Shown here: positions 46,639 to 55,980 of the stretch, piece after piece | How positions within the stretch are numbered: position 1 is the stretch's first letter | How the letters are laid out: every line of letters starts with the position of its first letter | Source of the DNA: Lewinellaceae bacterium SD302 | GTDB lineage: Bacteria; Bacteroidota; Bacteroidia; Chitinophagales; Saprospiraceae | Assembly: GCA_002591745.1 (NCBI GenBank) | Contig: PDLQ01000014.1 | Location: 1-64,000 of the forward strand | Length of the DNA: 64,000 nt | Reading direction: 5' to 3' | Program-made: the position numbers and the translations under genes | Notes under the pieces: generated by a model | The model's database searches: none | What the model saw: only the letters and a program-made list of their open reading frames with translations | What the model was told of the DNA's origin: nothing

Positions 46639-48996
46639 ATGAGAATCTTATTTTTATTGTCATTTATTTTAAGTGTTTTTTCATTGGCCGGCCAATCAAC
46701 TTTAAGAGGCAAGGTGGTCAGTGAAGACGGGCAATCCGTCATGTTCGCCACGGTTGCCGTTGCCGACCCGGATACTGACGAAATATTGGGAGCAGTAACG
46801 ACTGACATCGAGGGAGCCTTTGAAGTGGAAGTGGATGCCCGGGATGTTTATTTGGAAGTAAGCTATCTGGGATACGAAGATCGCCGGATTGATAAGGTTG
46901 AGTTATCCGAAAGTACGGTTAATCTGGGCCGGATTGAGATTAAAGAGAACGCTGAAGTACTGGAAGAAGTAGTGGTGACGGCCGAAAGGTCGAGCGTTGA
47001 AATCCAATTGGATAAACGGGTATTCAACGTGGGGAAAGATATTAGTGCCAGGGGAGGGAGTGCCCTTAGTGTGCTGGAGAATGTTCCGTCCGTCCAGGTA
47101 GACGTGGAAGGGAACGTGAGTTTGCGGGGCAACAATGGCGTACGCATCCTGATCAACGGAAGGCCCAACGGCTTGGTTGGTGAAGGAGGGCAGGGACTCA
47201 GAGCATTGACCGCGGATATGATCGAGAAGGTAGAAGTTATTACGAATCCCTCGGCGCGTTACGAAGCTGAAGGCGCTACAGGGATCATCAATATCGTGTT
47301 GAAAAAGGACCGCAGTAAAGGATTCAACGGCGCCTTTAACGTTAACGCCGGTTTACCCGAGTCTTACGGAGGGGCGGCTAATCTGAATTACCGTTCGGGT
47401 AAGCTTAACTGGTTCACAAATTATGGCCTGAATTACCGTACCCGGATCGGTGGCGGAGGCATTCACCAGGAAGTTTACGGGGCTGACGGCACCTTTATTA
47501 CCTTTCAGGACAGAGACCGGAACCGAACTGGCCTGAATCATAACTTTCGCGTTGGAGCGGATTTCTACCCCAACGATAAGACCGTATTAACACTGGCCGG
47601 GCGCTATAATCGCGGGCGTGACAACAATGATAATACTACCATCTTCCTCGACTATCTGGATGAGCAATTCCTGGAACGAACCATCCGTACCGACGATGAA
47701 TTAGAGCGCGAAGAAGAAACGGAAATCTCCCTGAAATTCAGTAAAAAATACGAGCAAAAAGGACGGGAATGGACCGCCGACATTCGCTTTCAGGATGAAA
47801 CGGAGACTGAAGGCAGTGACCTGAATAATTTTGTATTCGGTGACCTGACATCAGAAAACGGTACGTTGGATATTGTCCAGCGTTCCGATAACAAAGAAAG
47901 CAATCGGAACCTGATTTTCCAGACCGATTACATTCACCCCGTTGGTGCTGAAGGACGTGCCGAAGTTGGTGTACGAATCGGTTTGCGGGACATTGCGAAT
48001 GATTTTGGAGTAAGTGAAGTGGTTAATGGAGTGTTCGAGCCACTGGAAGGACTGACGAATGAATTCTTCTACAATGAAAACATCTACGCTGCTTACTTCA
48101 TCTACGGAAATAAGGCTGGTAATCTCAGCTATCAATTCGGGCTGCGGCCTGAATATACTGACGTAGTTACGGAGCTCAAAACGACCGAAGAGGTGAATGC
48201 GAGGGATTATATGAACTGGTTTCCCAGCGTTAACCTCGGTTACGAAATCTCTCCGGCGAGCAGTTTGCAATTCAGCTACAGCCGGCGAGTGAATCGCCCG
48301 AGATTCAGGGACCTCAACCCCTTTTTTAGCTTTTCGGATAACCGAAATTTTCGCAGTGGAAATCCTGACTTGAATCCTGAATTCAGTAGTAATTTTGAAT
48401 TTGGCTATTTGAAGACGCTTGATAAAGGAAATATTCTCGGTTCCATCTACTATCGACACACCACTGGGGTGATCGAGCGCATCCAAATCGTCAATCAAGA
48501 CGGAACGAGTGTTTCTCAGCCCGAAAATCTAGCAACACGAAATAACTATGGTCTGGAAATTAACGGTAACTACCAGCTGACCAGATGGTGGCGACTGAAT
48601 GCTGATTTCAACTTGTTTCAGGAAGAAATTAGTGGAGGCGATGAATTTCCGCAGTTCAATGCCAGTACCCTGACCTGGTTTACCCGTGGGACTTCGCAAT
48701 TTGAATTCAGTGATAAAACGGAAGGTCAGATCCGGTTCAATTACCGGGCACCGCGCAATAGTCCTCAGGGCCGCAGATTAGGTGTTTGGAGCGCCGATCT
48801 AGCCGCCAGCCAGGAGGTCTTTGCCGGTAGTGGCACGCTTACTCTGAGTGTGCGAGACGTATTCAATACCCGCCGCTGGCGTTGGACGACTTTCGGGAAT
48901 GATTTTTTCCAAGAAGGGGATTTTCAGTGGCAGGGCACCGTTGCTACCCTCACCCTCAACTACCGACTGAATCAGGAGAAGGGCCGTGGAAAGTAG
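46639..48996 (+). CDS. TonB-dependent outer membrane beta-barrel family protein
   Basis: 785 residues from ATG 46639, chosen because it starts a signal peptide (ILFLLSFILSVFSLAGQ); the frame is open further upstream. A carboxypeptidase-regulatory-like domain follows (STLRGKVVSEDGQSV, then YLGYEDRRI), next a plug domain (LENVPSVQVDVEGNVSLRGN, then LTADMIEKVEVITNPSARY), and a ~500-residue barrel rich in alternating aromatic residues ending in ATLTLNYRLN. It belongs to the outer membrane beta-barrel (OMP_b-brl_3) group related to TonB receptors. It imports or binds an unknown ligand; no SusD-like partner is adjacent. Confidence 0.85.
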   Translation: MRILFLLSFILSVFSLAGQSTLRGKVVSEDGQSVMFATVAVADPDTDEILGAVTTDIEGAFEVEVDARDVYLEVSYLGYEDRRIDKVELSESTVNLGRIEIKENAEVLEEVVVTAERSSVEIQLDKRVFNVGKDISARGGSALSVLENVPSVQVDVEGNVSLRGNNGVRILINGRPNGLVGEGGQGLRALTADMIEKVEVITNPSARYEAEGATGIINIVLKKDRSKGFNGAFNVNAGLPESYGGAANLNYRSGKLNWFTNYGLNYRTRIGGGGIHQEVYGADGTFITFQDRDRNRTGLNHNFRVGADFYPNDKTVLTLAGRYNRGRDNNDNTTIFLDYLDEQFLERTIRTDDELEREEETEISLKFSKKYEQKGREWTADIRFQDETETEGSDLNNFVFGDLTSENGTLDIVQRSDNKESNRNLIFQTDYIHPVGAEGRAEVGVRIGLRDIANDFGVSEVVNGVFEPLEGLTNEFFYNENIYAAYFIYGNKAGNLSYQFGLRPEYTDVVTELKTTEEVNARDYMNWFPSVNLGYEISPASSLQFSYSRRVNRPRFRDLNPFFSFSDNRNFRSGNPDLNPEFSSNFEFGYLKTLDKGNILGSIYYRHTTGVIERIQIVNQDGTSVSQPENLATRNNYGLEINGNYQLTRWWRLNADFNLFQEEISGGDEFPQFNASTLTWFTRGTSQFEFSDKTEGQIRFNYRAPRNSPQGRRLGVWSADLAASQEVFAGSGTLTLSVRDVFNTRRWRWTTFGNDFFQEGDFQWQGTVATLTLNYRLNQEKGRGK

Positions 48997-49016
48997 TTGA
49001 TGAGCTACACCAAAAG

Positions 49017-49052
49017 AAAAACCGCTGCAACCGGAAGGATGCAGCGGTTTTT
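49017..49052. terminator. Bidirectional terminator between the barrel gene and rpsO
   Basis: AAAAACCGCTGCA (49017-49029) and TGCAGCGGTTTTT (49040-49052) form a perfect 13-bp stem with A-run and T-run ends suited to both convergent genes. Confidence 0.9.
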
Positions 49053-49074
49053 AATTTTACCCTGGGGCGGAAAA

Positions 49075-49350
49075 TTACTTCCGGATACCCAGTTTTACGA
49101 TTAGCGCACGGTAGCCTTCCAGGTCTTTGCGCTTGAGGTAATCGAGCTTACGCTTCCGACGACCTACCAGGTGCAACAGAGCCTTACGGCTGCTGTGGTC
49201 CTTGCGGTGCATTTTGAGGTGCTCGCTGAGCTCCTTGATACGGTAGGTGAAAAGAGCGATCTGGCCCTCGGTGGAGCCGGTGTTTTTGGCAGAGCCGCCG
49301 TACTCGGCGAAGATCTCTTCCATTTTTTCTTTGGGCAAGTATACTGCCAT
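49075..49350 (-). CDS. rpsO: 30S ribosomal protein S15
   Basis: 91 residues against 89 in E. coli. Conserved segments: [49 protein letters not shown] and [12 protein letters not shown], covering the 16S rRNA-binding helices. It is a primary binder of the central domain of 16S rRNA in the small subunit. It is usually followed by pnp, which is not the case here. A terminator follows directly. Confidence 0.97.
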   Translation of the reverse strand: MAVYLPKEKMEEIFAEYGGSAKNTGSTEGQIALFTYRIKELSEHLKMHRKDHSSRKALLHLVGRRKRKLDYLKRKDLEGYRALIVKLGIRK

Positions 49351-50053
49351 GATTAAAAGCCTTTAGGATCACGAGGATCGGTGCAAGCGAAAAATTTCGA
49401 GCTGCAAAAGTACAACATCATTTGGATATGTACAAGGCTGAAGTGTATGCCTTCTCATAAGCATTGACCATTGGTCTGACCCTGCGAAAATATATACGTC
49501 CCAGCCACAGCTTTAACAGGATTATCTGTTGTGAAAAAGGAGCGGTAGGGGAAGATGATGGAAAAAAGTGGACCTTCGAACCATCGGGAATAAAAGTGCG
49601 TCTTATCTTCGGTCCCGAAGCAGAAAGCTCCTGGCATTCGCTAAGAGCTTGTTTAGGAATTCACTCATCGTCCAAAATCGACTCTTTCTGGCCCAGACTT
49701 CACCTCGAAAATAGTCAGTTATCCCGATAGCCTCCCGTTTTCGACGATTATCTGAACCAAAAATAGCTTGATTTTGACCAGACTCGGAAATCCCAAACAA
49801 GCTCTAACATTGCTACTTTAGCTTCGCTGATCGTCGCTGGGGAATGGGGAATATAGCCCTCGCTATTTACTCAGTTTTGCTACTTTGAAGCCATAAAGAC
49901 AACTAATCGATAAGTTGCTCTTCGGAGTTGTTAGTCAAAATAGCAGAGCCGATGATGGGGTGAAAAGTATTACTTTTTTCAGCTCAAAAGCTGAGGACTC
50001 TCTTTCCTTAAACGAAGCGTTCTAACACCAAACCGACAAAAAGCCTGACAACT
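49351..50053. other. 703-nt intergenic region between rpsO and terC
   Basis: Contents: the 162-bp element with terminal inverted repeats (49644-49805), a repeat variant GCTACTTTA (49812-49820), an exact GCTACTTTGAAGCC copy (49879-49892) and a small TTTCAGCTCAAAAGCTGA hairpin near 49978. Short open frames at 49455-49800 are not convincing genes. I looked for a yybP-ykoY manganese riboswitch in front of terC and did not find one. Confidence 0.55.
49644..49805. mobile_element. 162-bp non-autonomous element with ~19-bp terminal inverted repeats (MITE-like)
   Basis: Left end AGAGCTTGTTTAGGAATTC (49644-49662) is matched in inverse by GAAATCCCAAACAAGCTCT (49787-49805) with two mismatches. No transposase is inside. 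The GAGCTTGTTT-type end resembles that of IS5-like elements, which I recall only in general. No clear target-site duplication could be read from the flanks. Confidence 0.65.
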
Positions 50054-50911
50054 ATGGAATTTATCATGCCCGATTTCACCAGCGGCGCCTTGTGGCTAAG
50101 CTTGCTGACCCTGACCTTTTTGGAGATCGTACTCGGGATCGATAACATTATTTTTATCTCGATCGCTTCGGGTAAATTACCGCCTGAGCAGCGCAAAAAA
50201 GCTACTAACGTTGGCTTGGTCCTGGCAATGGTGATGCGGATCGCGTTGTTGTTTGGCGTGAGTTGGTTGGTAGCCATGGAGGATCCGTGGTTTACATTCG
50301 ACTGGGGATGGGCCGCAGGTGGGTTTTCCGGCCAGAGCCTGATCCTGATTGCCGGTGGTATCTTCTTGTTGTACAAATCGACCAGCGAGATTGGCCACAA
50401 GCTGGAAGGCGACGAAGATGACCCCAGTGAAGGCCTGGGAGCGGGTAAAAAAGCGGTAGCGACGATGAGTTCGGTGATCACCCAAATTACGATCATCAAC
50501 ATCGTCTTCAGTTTCGATTCTATTCTGACGGCCGTGGGGATGACCAACGGGGTACAGGGCGCACTGGTGATCATGATCATCGCCGTGGTCATCTCGGTAC
50601 TCATCATGATGCTGTTTGCCGTACCGGTAGGTAACTTCGTCAACAAGCACCCGACGGTACAAATGCTGGGCCTGGCTTTCCTGATTCTTATCGGCTTCAT
50701 GCTCATCGCTGAAGGCGCCCACCTGGGCCATCTCGTTATTTTGGGTAGCGAAGTCGGTACCGTACCCAAGGGCTACCTGTACTTTGCCATCGCATTCTCT
50801 TTATTGGTGGAGTTTCTGAATATGCGCCTGCGCAAGAACAAGGTGCCCAATGCCAAGTTACAGGGTAACCTGTCTAAAGCGGAAAAGGAGGGTATCCTGG
50901 ATGCTCAGTAG
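50054..50911 (+). CDS. TerC family membrane protein
   Basis: 285 residues with about seven hydrophobic segments. The two acidic membrane motifs of the family are visible: FLEIVLGIDNIIFISIAS in the first helix and NIVFSFDSILTAVGM in the middle, whose Asp residues are thought to bind metal. TerC proteins export metals such as Mn2+ to supply exoproteins and were first named for tellurite resistance. The C-terminal ~30 residues are basic and cytoplasmic. No ter gene is adjacent. ATG 50054 gives a complete first helix; Met at residue 5 is an alternative. Confidence 0.88.
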   Translation: MEFIMPDFTSGALWLSLLTLTFLEIVLGIDNIIFISIASGKLPPEQRKKATNVGLVLAMVMRIALLFGVSWLVAMEDPWFTFDWGWAAGGFSGQSLILIAGGIFLLYKSTSEIGHKLEGDEDDPSEGLGAGKKAVATMSSVITQITIINIVFSFDSILTAVGMTNGVQGALVIMIIAVVISVLIMMLFAVPVGNFVNKHPTVQMLGLAFLILIGFMLIAEGAHLGHLVILGSEVGTVPKGYLYFAIAFSLLVEFLNMRLRKNKVPNAKLQGNLSKAEKEGILDAQ

Positions 50912-50915
50912 GGAA

Positions 50916-50972
50916 GGATGATTGAATGACTGGATGATTGAATGGGCTCCCGCCCTGCGGATCCAATCATCC
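50916..50972. repeat. 8-nt-period repeat with an inverted copy, in front of a glycosyltransferase gene
   Basis: GGATGATTGAATGACT repeats directly (50916 and 50932, 16-nt spacing, octamers GGATGATT/GAATGANN). GGATGATTG (50932-50940) is matched in inverse by CAATCATCC (50964-50972), so a hairpin can form just after terC. Confidence 0.6.
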
Positions 50973-50980
50973 CTATCCAC

Positions 50981-50988
50981 TATCTTCG
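50981..50988 (+). promoter_or_regulatory. Near-consensus -7 box directly before the 50993 gene
   Basis: TATCTTCG (one change from TAnnTTTG) ends four nt before the ATG at 50993, similar to the lepA and 42004 arrangements. Confidence 0.4.
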
Positions 50989-50992
50989 CCCC

Positions 50993-52465
50993 ATGCCCAC
51001 GCGCCCTTTATATATTTTTCTGGCCTTGCTTGCCTTTAGCACGCTTTTGCGCTGGGGGACCTTTGCCCGTTCCGTGATCAACCACGATGAGTCGACTTAC
51101 ATCGTAATAGCCGATGAAATGCTCAGGGGGGAAACCTACCTGGGGGACAACATCGATACCAAGCCGGCCGGAATTTTCTGGCTCTACGCGGCCATGGTGA
51201 CAATTACCGGCGGCAGTATCATCGGGCTGCGTTTTTTGGCGACCTGTTTCATTGCCCTCACGGCCTTTTTCCTGTTCCGGGCTGGTCGGAAGGCAACCGG
51301 CAGTAGCAGGGTAGGGTGGGCAGCCGGGCTGGCCTATCCGTTCATTCTGAGTATCTGGACTTATTACGGTATCAGCCCGAATACGGAGATCTATTTCAAC
51401 TGCTTTACCGCCGGGGCAATCATGCTGGCCATTCCTAAGTTGGCGGCTCGCTGGGAAGACGGAGCTACCGTTGACCTGAAGGTCTGGCGCTACGTACTGG
51501 TCGGGCTACTCCTTGGTAGTGCGGTGATTATCAAACCCGTGGCGGGAGCCGAGGCCTTGGCCATCGGCCTTTTTTTGCTGGCCTGGGGCTGGAAAAGCAA
51601 GCGTATGTCCGCAGCTATTCTGCGCGCCTGCTTACCGATGACCCTGGCCTTTGTCTTACCCATTCTTGTGCTGGTCGGCTTCTACGCCCAGGCGGGTATG
51701 CTGGAAGAAATGTACTTCTATAACTGGGAGGTGAGCCGGCGCTATCCGGCCGATAAGGTCTGGTATTTACGGCTGAAGTACATGGGGGATTACTTTTTGC
51801 GTTATTCCCCTCTGGTCTTGCTGGCCGCAGCTGCCTTTTGGGAAAGGGCACGTGACCGGCCCTGGCAGTGGTTTTTGCTTTTGCAGTTGGCGTTGACTTC
51901 CCTCATCGTTGTGTTGCCAGGGAAGACCTTTGGCCATTACCAGGTGCAGATGGGACCGGCACTGTGCGCTCTGGCGGCATGCTGGTGGCTACCGGAGCGG
52001 AGCGGACAGGCCTGGTTGCGTCGGATCTCATTGCGTAAGGGTATGCTGGTTTTGATCGTAGTCGCCGGACTGATCGGAATTGGTCATGCCGCGAAATATT
52101 ACTACAAATACGACCGAGCCGATACCGCAGCCAGATGGCTGGAAGAGCGACTGGGGGAAGACGAGCGCTTTTACATGTTGCTCAATAACCAGATCGTTTA
52201 TCACCTGATGGACCGACCGGCGCCTTCACCCTACGTACACGGTACCCTGCTGTTTTACGATCATCACGTTGAGAATCTGGAAGTCGACCTGGAGGTCGAG
52301 GCTGCCCGTATTGCCGATGATACCCAGCTCCGTTACGTGCTGGCCTATCCCCAGGATCTGGCCAAGGAATCGGATCATCCCATCACTCAGGCTGTACATG
52401 CGCACTACGAGCAACTGGAGATGCTGGACGAAAAACTGGCCATCTACGAACGCAAGACACCGTGA
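50993..52465 (+). CDS. Family 39-type (PMT/ArnT-like) membrane glycosyltransferase
   Basis: 490 residues from ATG 50993; an upstream in-frame ATG at 50942 lies in the repeat and hairpin region and would precede the -7 box. About a dozen hydrophobic segments. The first extracytoplasmic loop has NHDESTYIVIADEMLRG and DNIDTKPAGIFWLY, the acidic and Lys-Pro motifs of GT39/GT83 enzymes that move a sugar from a polyprenyl-phosphate donor to a lipid or protein acceptor outside the membrane. It overlaps the next glycosyltransferase by 4 nt (ATGA). Acceptor unknown; cell-surface glycan modification is likely. Confidence 0.8.
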   Translation: MPTRPLYIFLALLAFSTLLRWGTFARSVINHDESTYIVIADEMLRGETYLGDNIDTKPAGIFWLYAAMVTITGGSIIGLRFLATCFIALTAFFLFRAGRKATGSSRVGWAAGLAYPFILSIWTYYGISPNTEIYFNCFTAGAIMLAIPKLAARWEDGATVDLKVWRYVLVGLLLGSAVIIKPVAGAEALAIGLFLLAWGWKSKRMSAAILRACLPMTLAFVLPILVLVGFYAQAGMLEEMYFYNWEVSRRYPADKVWYLRLKYMGDYFLRYSPLVLLAAAAFWERARDRPWQWFLLLQLALTSLIVVLPGKTFGHYQVQMGPALCALAACWWLPERSGQAWLRRISLRKGMLVLIVVAGLIGIGHAAKYYYKYDRADTAARWLEERLGEDERFYMLLNNQIVYHLMDRPAPSPYVHGTLLFYDHHVENLEVDLEVEAARIADDTQLRYVLAYPQDLAKESDHPITQAVHAHYEQLEMLDEKLAIYERKTP

Positions 52466-53991
52466 TGAGCCGCACCAGATGGCAACGCTGGCGATTACCG
52501 TTTATATGCTTCTTACTGGCCGTTGGCTGGTTCGGGGCACTTTGGGTGATCGATCTGAGAGGGGAAGAACCGCGTCGTGCCCTGGTAGCCTGGGAAATGC
52601 TGAAAAGCGGCGATTACCTACGCCCCACTATTCAGGGAGAGCCCTACTACAACAAACCACCACTTTTCAACTGGTTGATCGCCCTTTGTTATCAGATATT
52701 CGGTACGGAAAGCTGGGTAGTACGCCTGCCTTCGCTGCTTGCCTACGTACTCTGGGGCTACGTGAACTTTCGGGTGGTACGCCGATACCTGGACGCTAAA
52801 ACGGCCCTCTGGTCCACTCTGTTTTTCTATACGGCCGCTCATTACCTGTTCTTCGGTACCGTACTGGCCGGGGAGTTGGACCTGTTGTACGGATTTATCG
52901 TTTACGGCCAGGGTGTAGTTGTTTTTCATTACTTCCTGCGGCGACAATGGTGGCAACTTTTCTTTTTTTCCTACTTCCTCCTGGGGCTGGGTTTTATGAC
53001 CAAGGGGTTGCCTTCTGTCGCTTATCAGGGCCTTACGTTCATTGGATTGGCGGCTTTCGGTCCGTGGTTGCGGGCAGCGGTGGAGGAAGATGAATTTGGA
53101 CTTCAAAGTAGCAGAGCCAGTAGTTTCAAAGAAAGATTCGGCTGGCTATTGGACTACCGGCATATTCTCGGGGCTTTAGCTGGTCTTGCTCCGGTGATCC
53201 TGTACTTCTGGTACTACGACCAAAGATACGGCAACGGTGATCTGTACCTATTTAACCTCGTGGAAGAAGCTTCCCAGAAATCCGTGACCGAAGGCGGGGG
53301 GCTGGAAATAGTGCGGCATGTTTTTGAATTGCCTTTTCAATTTTTAATCGACCATTTGCCCTGGGTGCTGCTCTTGCCCTACGGAATCTGGAAAGGCTGG
53401 CAACGGGAGGGGCTGGACCGGCCATTCCTGCGTTTTTGCATCATTTTTTTCGGAGTGAACGTGATCCTGTACTGGTTATCTCCCGGTGCCAGAATTCGTT
53501 ATTTCTATGGGTTGGTACCATTTTTCTTTACGCCATTGGCCTATTGGATGCTACGTCACCGACCGCTCAAAATGCGTTATCTGTGGATCGTGCTATTTCT
53601 ATTGGCCGGCCTGCGCATTGTTTATAATTACAGCATATTACCCTATCAGCAAAAGACCACTGGCACTATTCAGCTTTACCGTCAGATCACAAACGATGCG
53701 TTGCACTACGCTGCGGGAAAGCCACTGTACACCTGCTGCGAAGCTGACACCATTTTGGTTGACCCGTCGATTGCCGGATACACCCTTTTACGGGATACGA
53801 TTTTCATTCCGATGTACACTCCTTATCAAATTCCACTCTATCTGCAAAGGGAGCGGGACGAGTGGTTGCCATTTCAGCGTGACCTCGAGTCGCCCGGCAT
53901 TTATCTGAGTACCGATACGGTGGGCGGTAAGCTACTGGAAGAATACCAGGTCTGGGATGATAAAACCCTGCGCTTATTCAAAATAGAATAG
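52462..53991 (+). CDS. ArnT-like membrane glycosyltransferase
   Basis: 509 residues with ~11 hydrophobic segments. The first loop has DLRGEEPRRALVAWEML and YYNKPPLFNWL, the RGEEPR and KPPL motifs of ArnT-type GT83 enzymes, which transfer a polyprenyl-linked sugar to lipid A or related acceptors at the periplasmic face. The start overlaps the stop of the preceding GT39-type gene (ATGA), so the two are translationally coupled. A repeat copy (GACTTCAAAGTAGC, core 53104-53112) lies inside the gene and encodes LQSSRA, in a different frame from the other coding copies. Confidence 0.82.
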   Translation: MMSRTRWQRWRLPFICFLLAVGWFGALWVIDLRGEEPRRALVAWEMLKSGDYLRPTIQGEPYYNKPPLFNWLIALCYQIFGTESWVVRLPSLLAYVLWGYVNFRVVRRYLDAKTALWSTLFFYTAAHYLFFGTVLAGELDLLYGFIVYGQGVVVFHYFLRRQWWQLFFFSYFLLGLGFMTKGLPSVAYQGLTFIGLAAFGPWLRAAVEEDEFGLQSSRASSFKERFGWLLDYRHILGALAGLAPVILYFWYYDQRYGNGDLYLFNLVEEASQKSVTEGGGLEIVRHVFELPFQFLIDHLPWVLLLPYGIWKGWQREGLDRPFLRFCIIFFGVNVILYWLSPGARIRYFYGLVPFFFTPLAYWMLRHRPLKMRYLWIVLFLLAGLRIVYNYSILPYQQKTTGTIQLYRQITNDALHYAAGKPLYTCCEADTILVDPSIAGYTLLRDTIFIPMYTPYQIPLYLQRERDEWLPFQRDLESPGIYLSTDTVGGKLLEEYQVWDDKTLRLFKIE

Positions 53992-54051
53992 CGTAAAAAC
54001 GAATCGGCCCTAAGATCCCAGCTGCTTATCTTCACGCAAAACATTGCTACT

Positions 54052-55152
54052 TTGCCAGCCATACTCATCATTTCCTCCTACGCAGACAGCCTCAATGCGG
54101 TTCGCCCCGAAGGACGACTGTTTGTCGGTCTGGCCCGTGATCACGGCTGGGAAGTCACACTGATGACCCAGGACGGCAGCCCCTACACCGATGTGATGAA
54201 GGCAGCCGGCGTACGCATTATCGACTGGCACCCGACGGGTAAATTTCAGGCTGCCTCGGTACGTAAGATCAGGGAAGAATTAAAACGGGGGAAATACGAT
54301 ATCCTCCACCTCTACAACAACAAAGCCATTGTCAATGGCATCCGTGCGGCCCGTGGGTTGCCGGTAAAGGTGGCGACCTACCGCGGCTACACGGGAAACA
54401 TTAACTGGTGGGACCCCATCAGTTATCTTCAGCACCTCAGCCCCCGGGTTGATCTGATCACCTGCGTTTCCCCGGCCGTAAAAGAAGTTTTCGACCGGGT
54501 ACCGTTCTTTAATACCAACAAGGCGGTGGTAGTCGGAAAAGGTCACGAACCGGCCTGGTATCAGAAGGTGGAAGCCCTGGATCTTAAAAAGGAGTTTGCG
54601 ATCCCGACCGACCGAGTCACCATCGCGGTAGTCGCCAACGCCCGGCGAATGAAGGGTATGAACTACCTGACGGCGGCCATGCGTAAATTGCCCACCGGAC
54701 TGCCGCTCCATTTCCTGTTCATCGGCCGGGGGCTGGATACTAAAGCTAACCTCAACGATATCGGTAAGTCAGCTTACTCGGACAGGGTAACCTTCGCCGG
54801 CTTCCGCAAGGACGTACTGCGTTTAATAAAGGCTGCGGACGTAAGCCTGCTACCCAGCGTGAAGGGGGAGGGACTGAGCAAAGTTTTACTGGAGAGTATG
54901 TTCCTGGCCCGGCCGACCATAATGACCAGTATCGGAGGAAATCGCCACCTTGGGGTAGATGGTGAGACGGCTCTGATCGTACCACCTCGTGATGCCGCCG
55001 CCCTGGCCGATGCAATTGAAAGAGTAGCCAAAGACGAGCCGCTCCGGCAGCGGATCGGTCCGGCGGGAGAGACATACGTGACCAGGTATTTTAGTGCTGA
55101 AGTTTCTGCGGCCGAGTTGAACGATGCCTATCACTCGCTATTGAACGCATAG
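54052..55152 (+). CDS. GT4-family glycosyltransferase
   Basis: 366 residues. GT-B fold: an N-terminal acceptor domain with ILIISSYADSLNAVRPEGR, and a C-terminal donor domain with VVANARRMKGMNYL and GEGLSKVLLESMFLARP, whose second Glu fits the conserved donor-binding position. No signal or membrane helix; cytoplasmic. The start is uncertain: the only upstream start in frame is a TTG (54052) that is part of the GCTACTTTG repeat (54046-54054), and no ATG begins near residue 1. It follows the two ArnT-like genes by 60 nt, probably in one surface glycan cluster. Confidence 0.85.
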   Translation: MPAILIISSYADSLNAVRPEGRLFVGLARDHGWEVTLMTQDGSPYTDVMKAAGVRIIDWHPTGKFQAASVRKIREELKRGKYDILHLYNNKAIVNGIRAARGLPVKVATYRGYTGNINWWDPISYLQHLSPRVDLITCVSPAVKEVFDRVPFFNTNKAVVVGKGHEPAWYQKVEALDLKKEFAIPTDRVTIAVVANARRMKGMNYLTAAMRKLPTGLPLHFLFIGRGLDTKANLNDIGKSAYSDRVTFAGFRKDVLRLIKAADVSLLPSVKGEGLSKVLLESMFLARPTIMTSIGGNRHLGVDGETALIVPPRDAAALADAIERVAKDEPLRQRIGPAGETYVTRYFSAEVSAAELNDAYHSLLNA

Positions 55153-55194
55153 TGAACTCCTGTCCTCTTCAGAACGCTATATAGTAAAGAGAAC

Positions 55195-55980
55195 ATGGGA
55201 CTTTCTAAATCTACTCAACACAAATTATTCAAGGCGGGACATTACATCAAAGGCGTGATCTACCTACTCATCGGTGGTTTTGCATTGGCTACCGTCGTTG
55301 GTGCCGCCCGGGGAACCGGTGGACCCAAGGCTGTGATCGACTGGATCGGCAATAATCCATTCGGGCAACTGTTGCTGGTTTTACTGGCACTTGGGCTGTT
55401 CAGCTATTGCGCGTGGCGCTGGTATAAAGCCGTGGCTGATACCGAAAATGAAGGTCATGACAAGGAGGGGACCGTAAAACGTGTGGCCTGGGCAGTGAGC
55501 GGAACTGCTTACGGGTTTCTGGGAATCTACGCCGTCAATCTGATTGTAAGCGGCGGTGGTAGTAAAGGAGGTAAAAAGGACGTGATCGCACAGTTGCTGG
55601 AAGAAAGTTGGGGTGTTTACGCCGTAGGCCTCATTGGTCTGATCATGGCCGGGGTCGGTATCTACCAGTTTTACCGGGGTGTCAGCGAAAAATATATGGA
55701 AGACATAAATTCCGGTTCCTGGTCCGATGATAAGCAGGATGTTTACCGCACCTCGGGAAAGGTCGGCCACGTTGCCCGTTCGGTCGTTTATGGGATCATC
55801 GCTTATTTTCTCTTCCGCGCGGCCATGATGGAGGACGCTTCTCAATTCAAAGGTATCGGTGAATCGCTCAGCTACCTGCGCGATGGAAGTTTCGGTACGG
55901 CCCTGCTTGCTCTCGTGGGGATGGGACTATTTGCCTACGGATTTTTCATGTTTATCAAGGCGCGCTATAAAGCTATTTAG
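55195..55980 (+). CDS. DUF1206 membrane protein
   Basis: 261 residues with six transmembrane helices arranged as three similar two-helix repeats. Each unit starts with a K/R-G-x-x-Y/H segment (ARSVVYGIIAYFLFRA in the third) and a glycine-rich loop, a DUF1206 pattern. The family is of unknown function in the inner membrane. It ends eight nt inside the end of the oppositely oriented AraC gene, a tail-to-tail overlap. Confidence 0.8.
   Translation: MGLSKSTQHKLFKAGHYIKGVIYLLIGGFALATVVGAARGTGGPKAVIDWIGNNPFGQLLLVLLALGLFSYCAWRWYKAVADTENEGHDKEGTVKRVAWAVSGTAYGFLGIYAVNLIVSGGGSKGGKKDVIAQLLEESWGVYAVGLIGLIMAGVGIYQFYRGVSEKYMEDINSGSWSDDKQDVYRTSGKVGHVARSVVYGIIAYFLFRAAMMEDASQFKGIGESLSYLRDGSFGTALLALVGMGLFAYGFFMFIKARYKAI

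Noticed and set aside
49464-49730. Small ORFs between rpsO and terC as genes.
   Set aside because: They overlap each other on opposite strands, cross the MITE-like element boundary and have no recognisable domain.
49820-50053. yybP-ykoY (manganese) riboswitch upstream of terC.
   Set aside because: The conserved GGGGAGUA-type core and paired elements were not found; GGGGAATGGGG at ~49840 is not sufficient.
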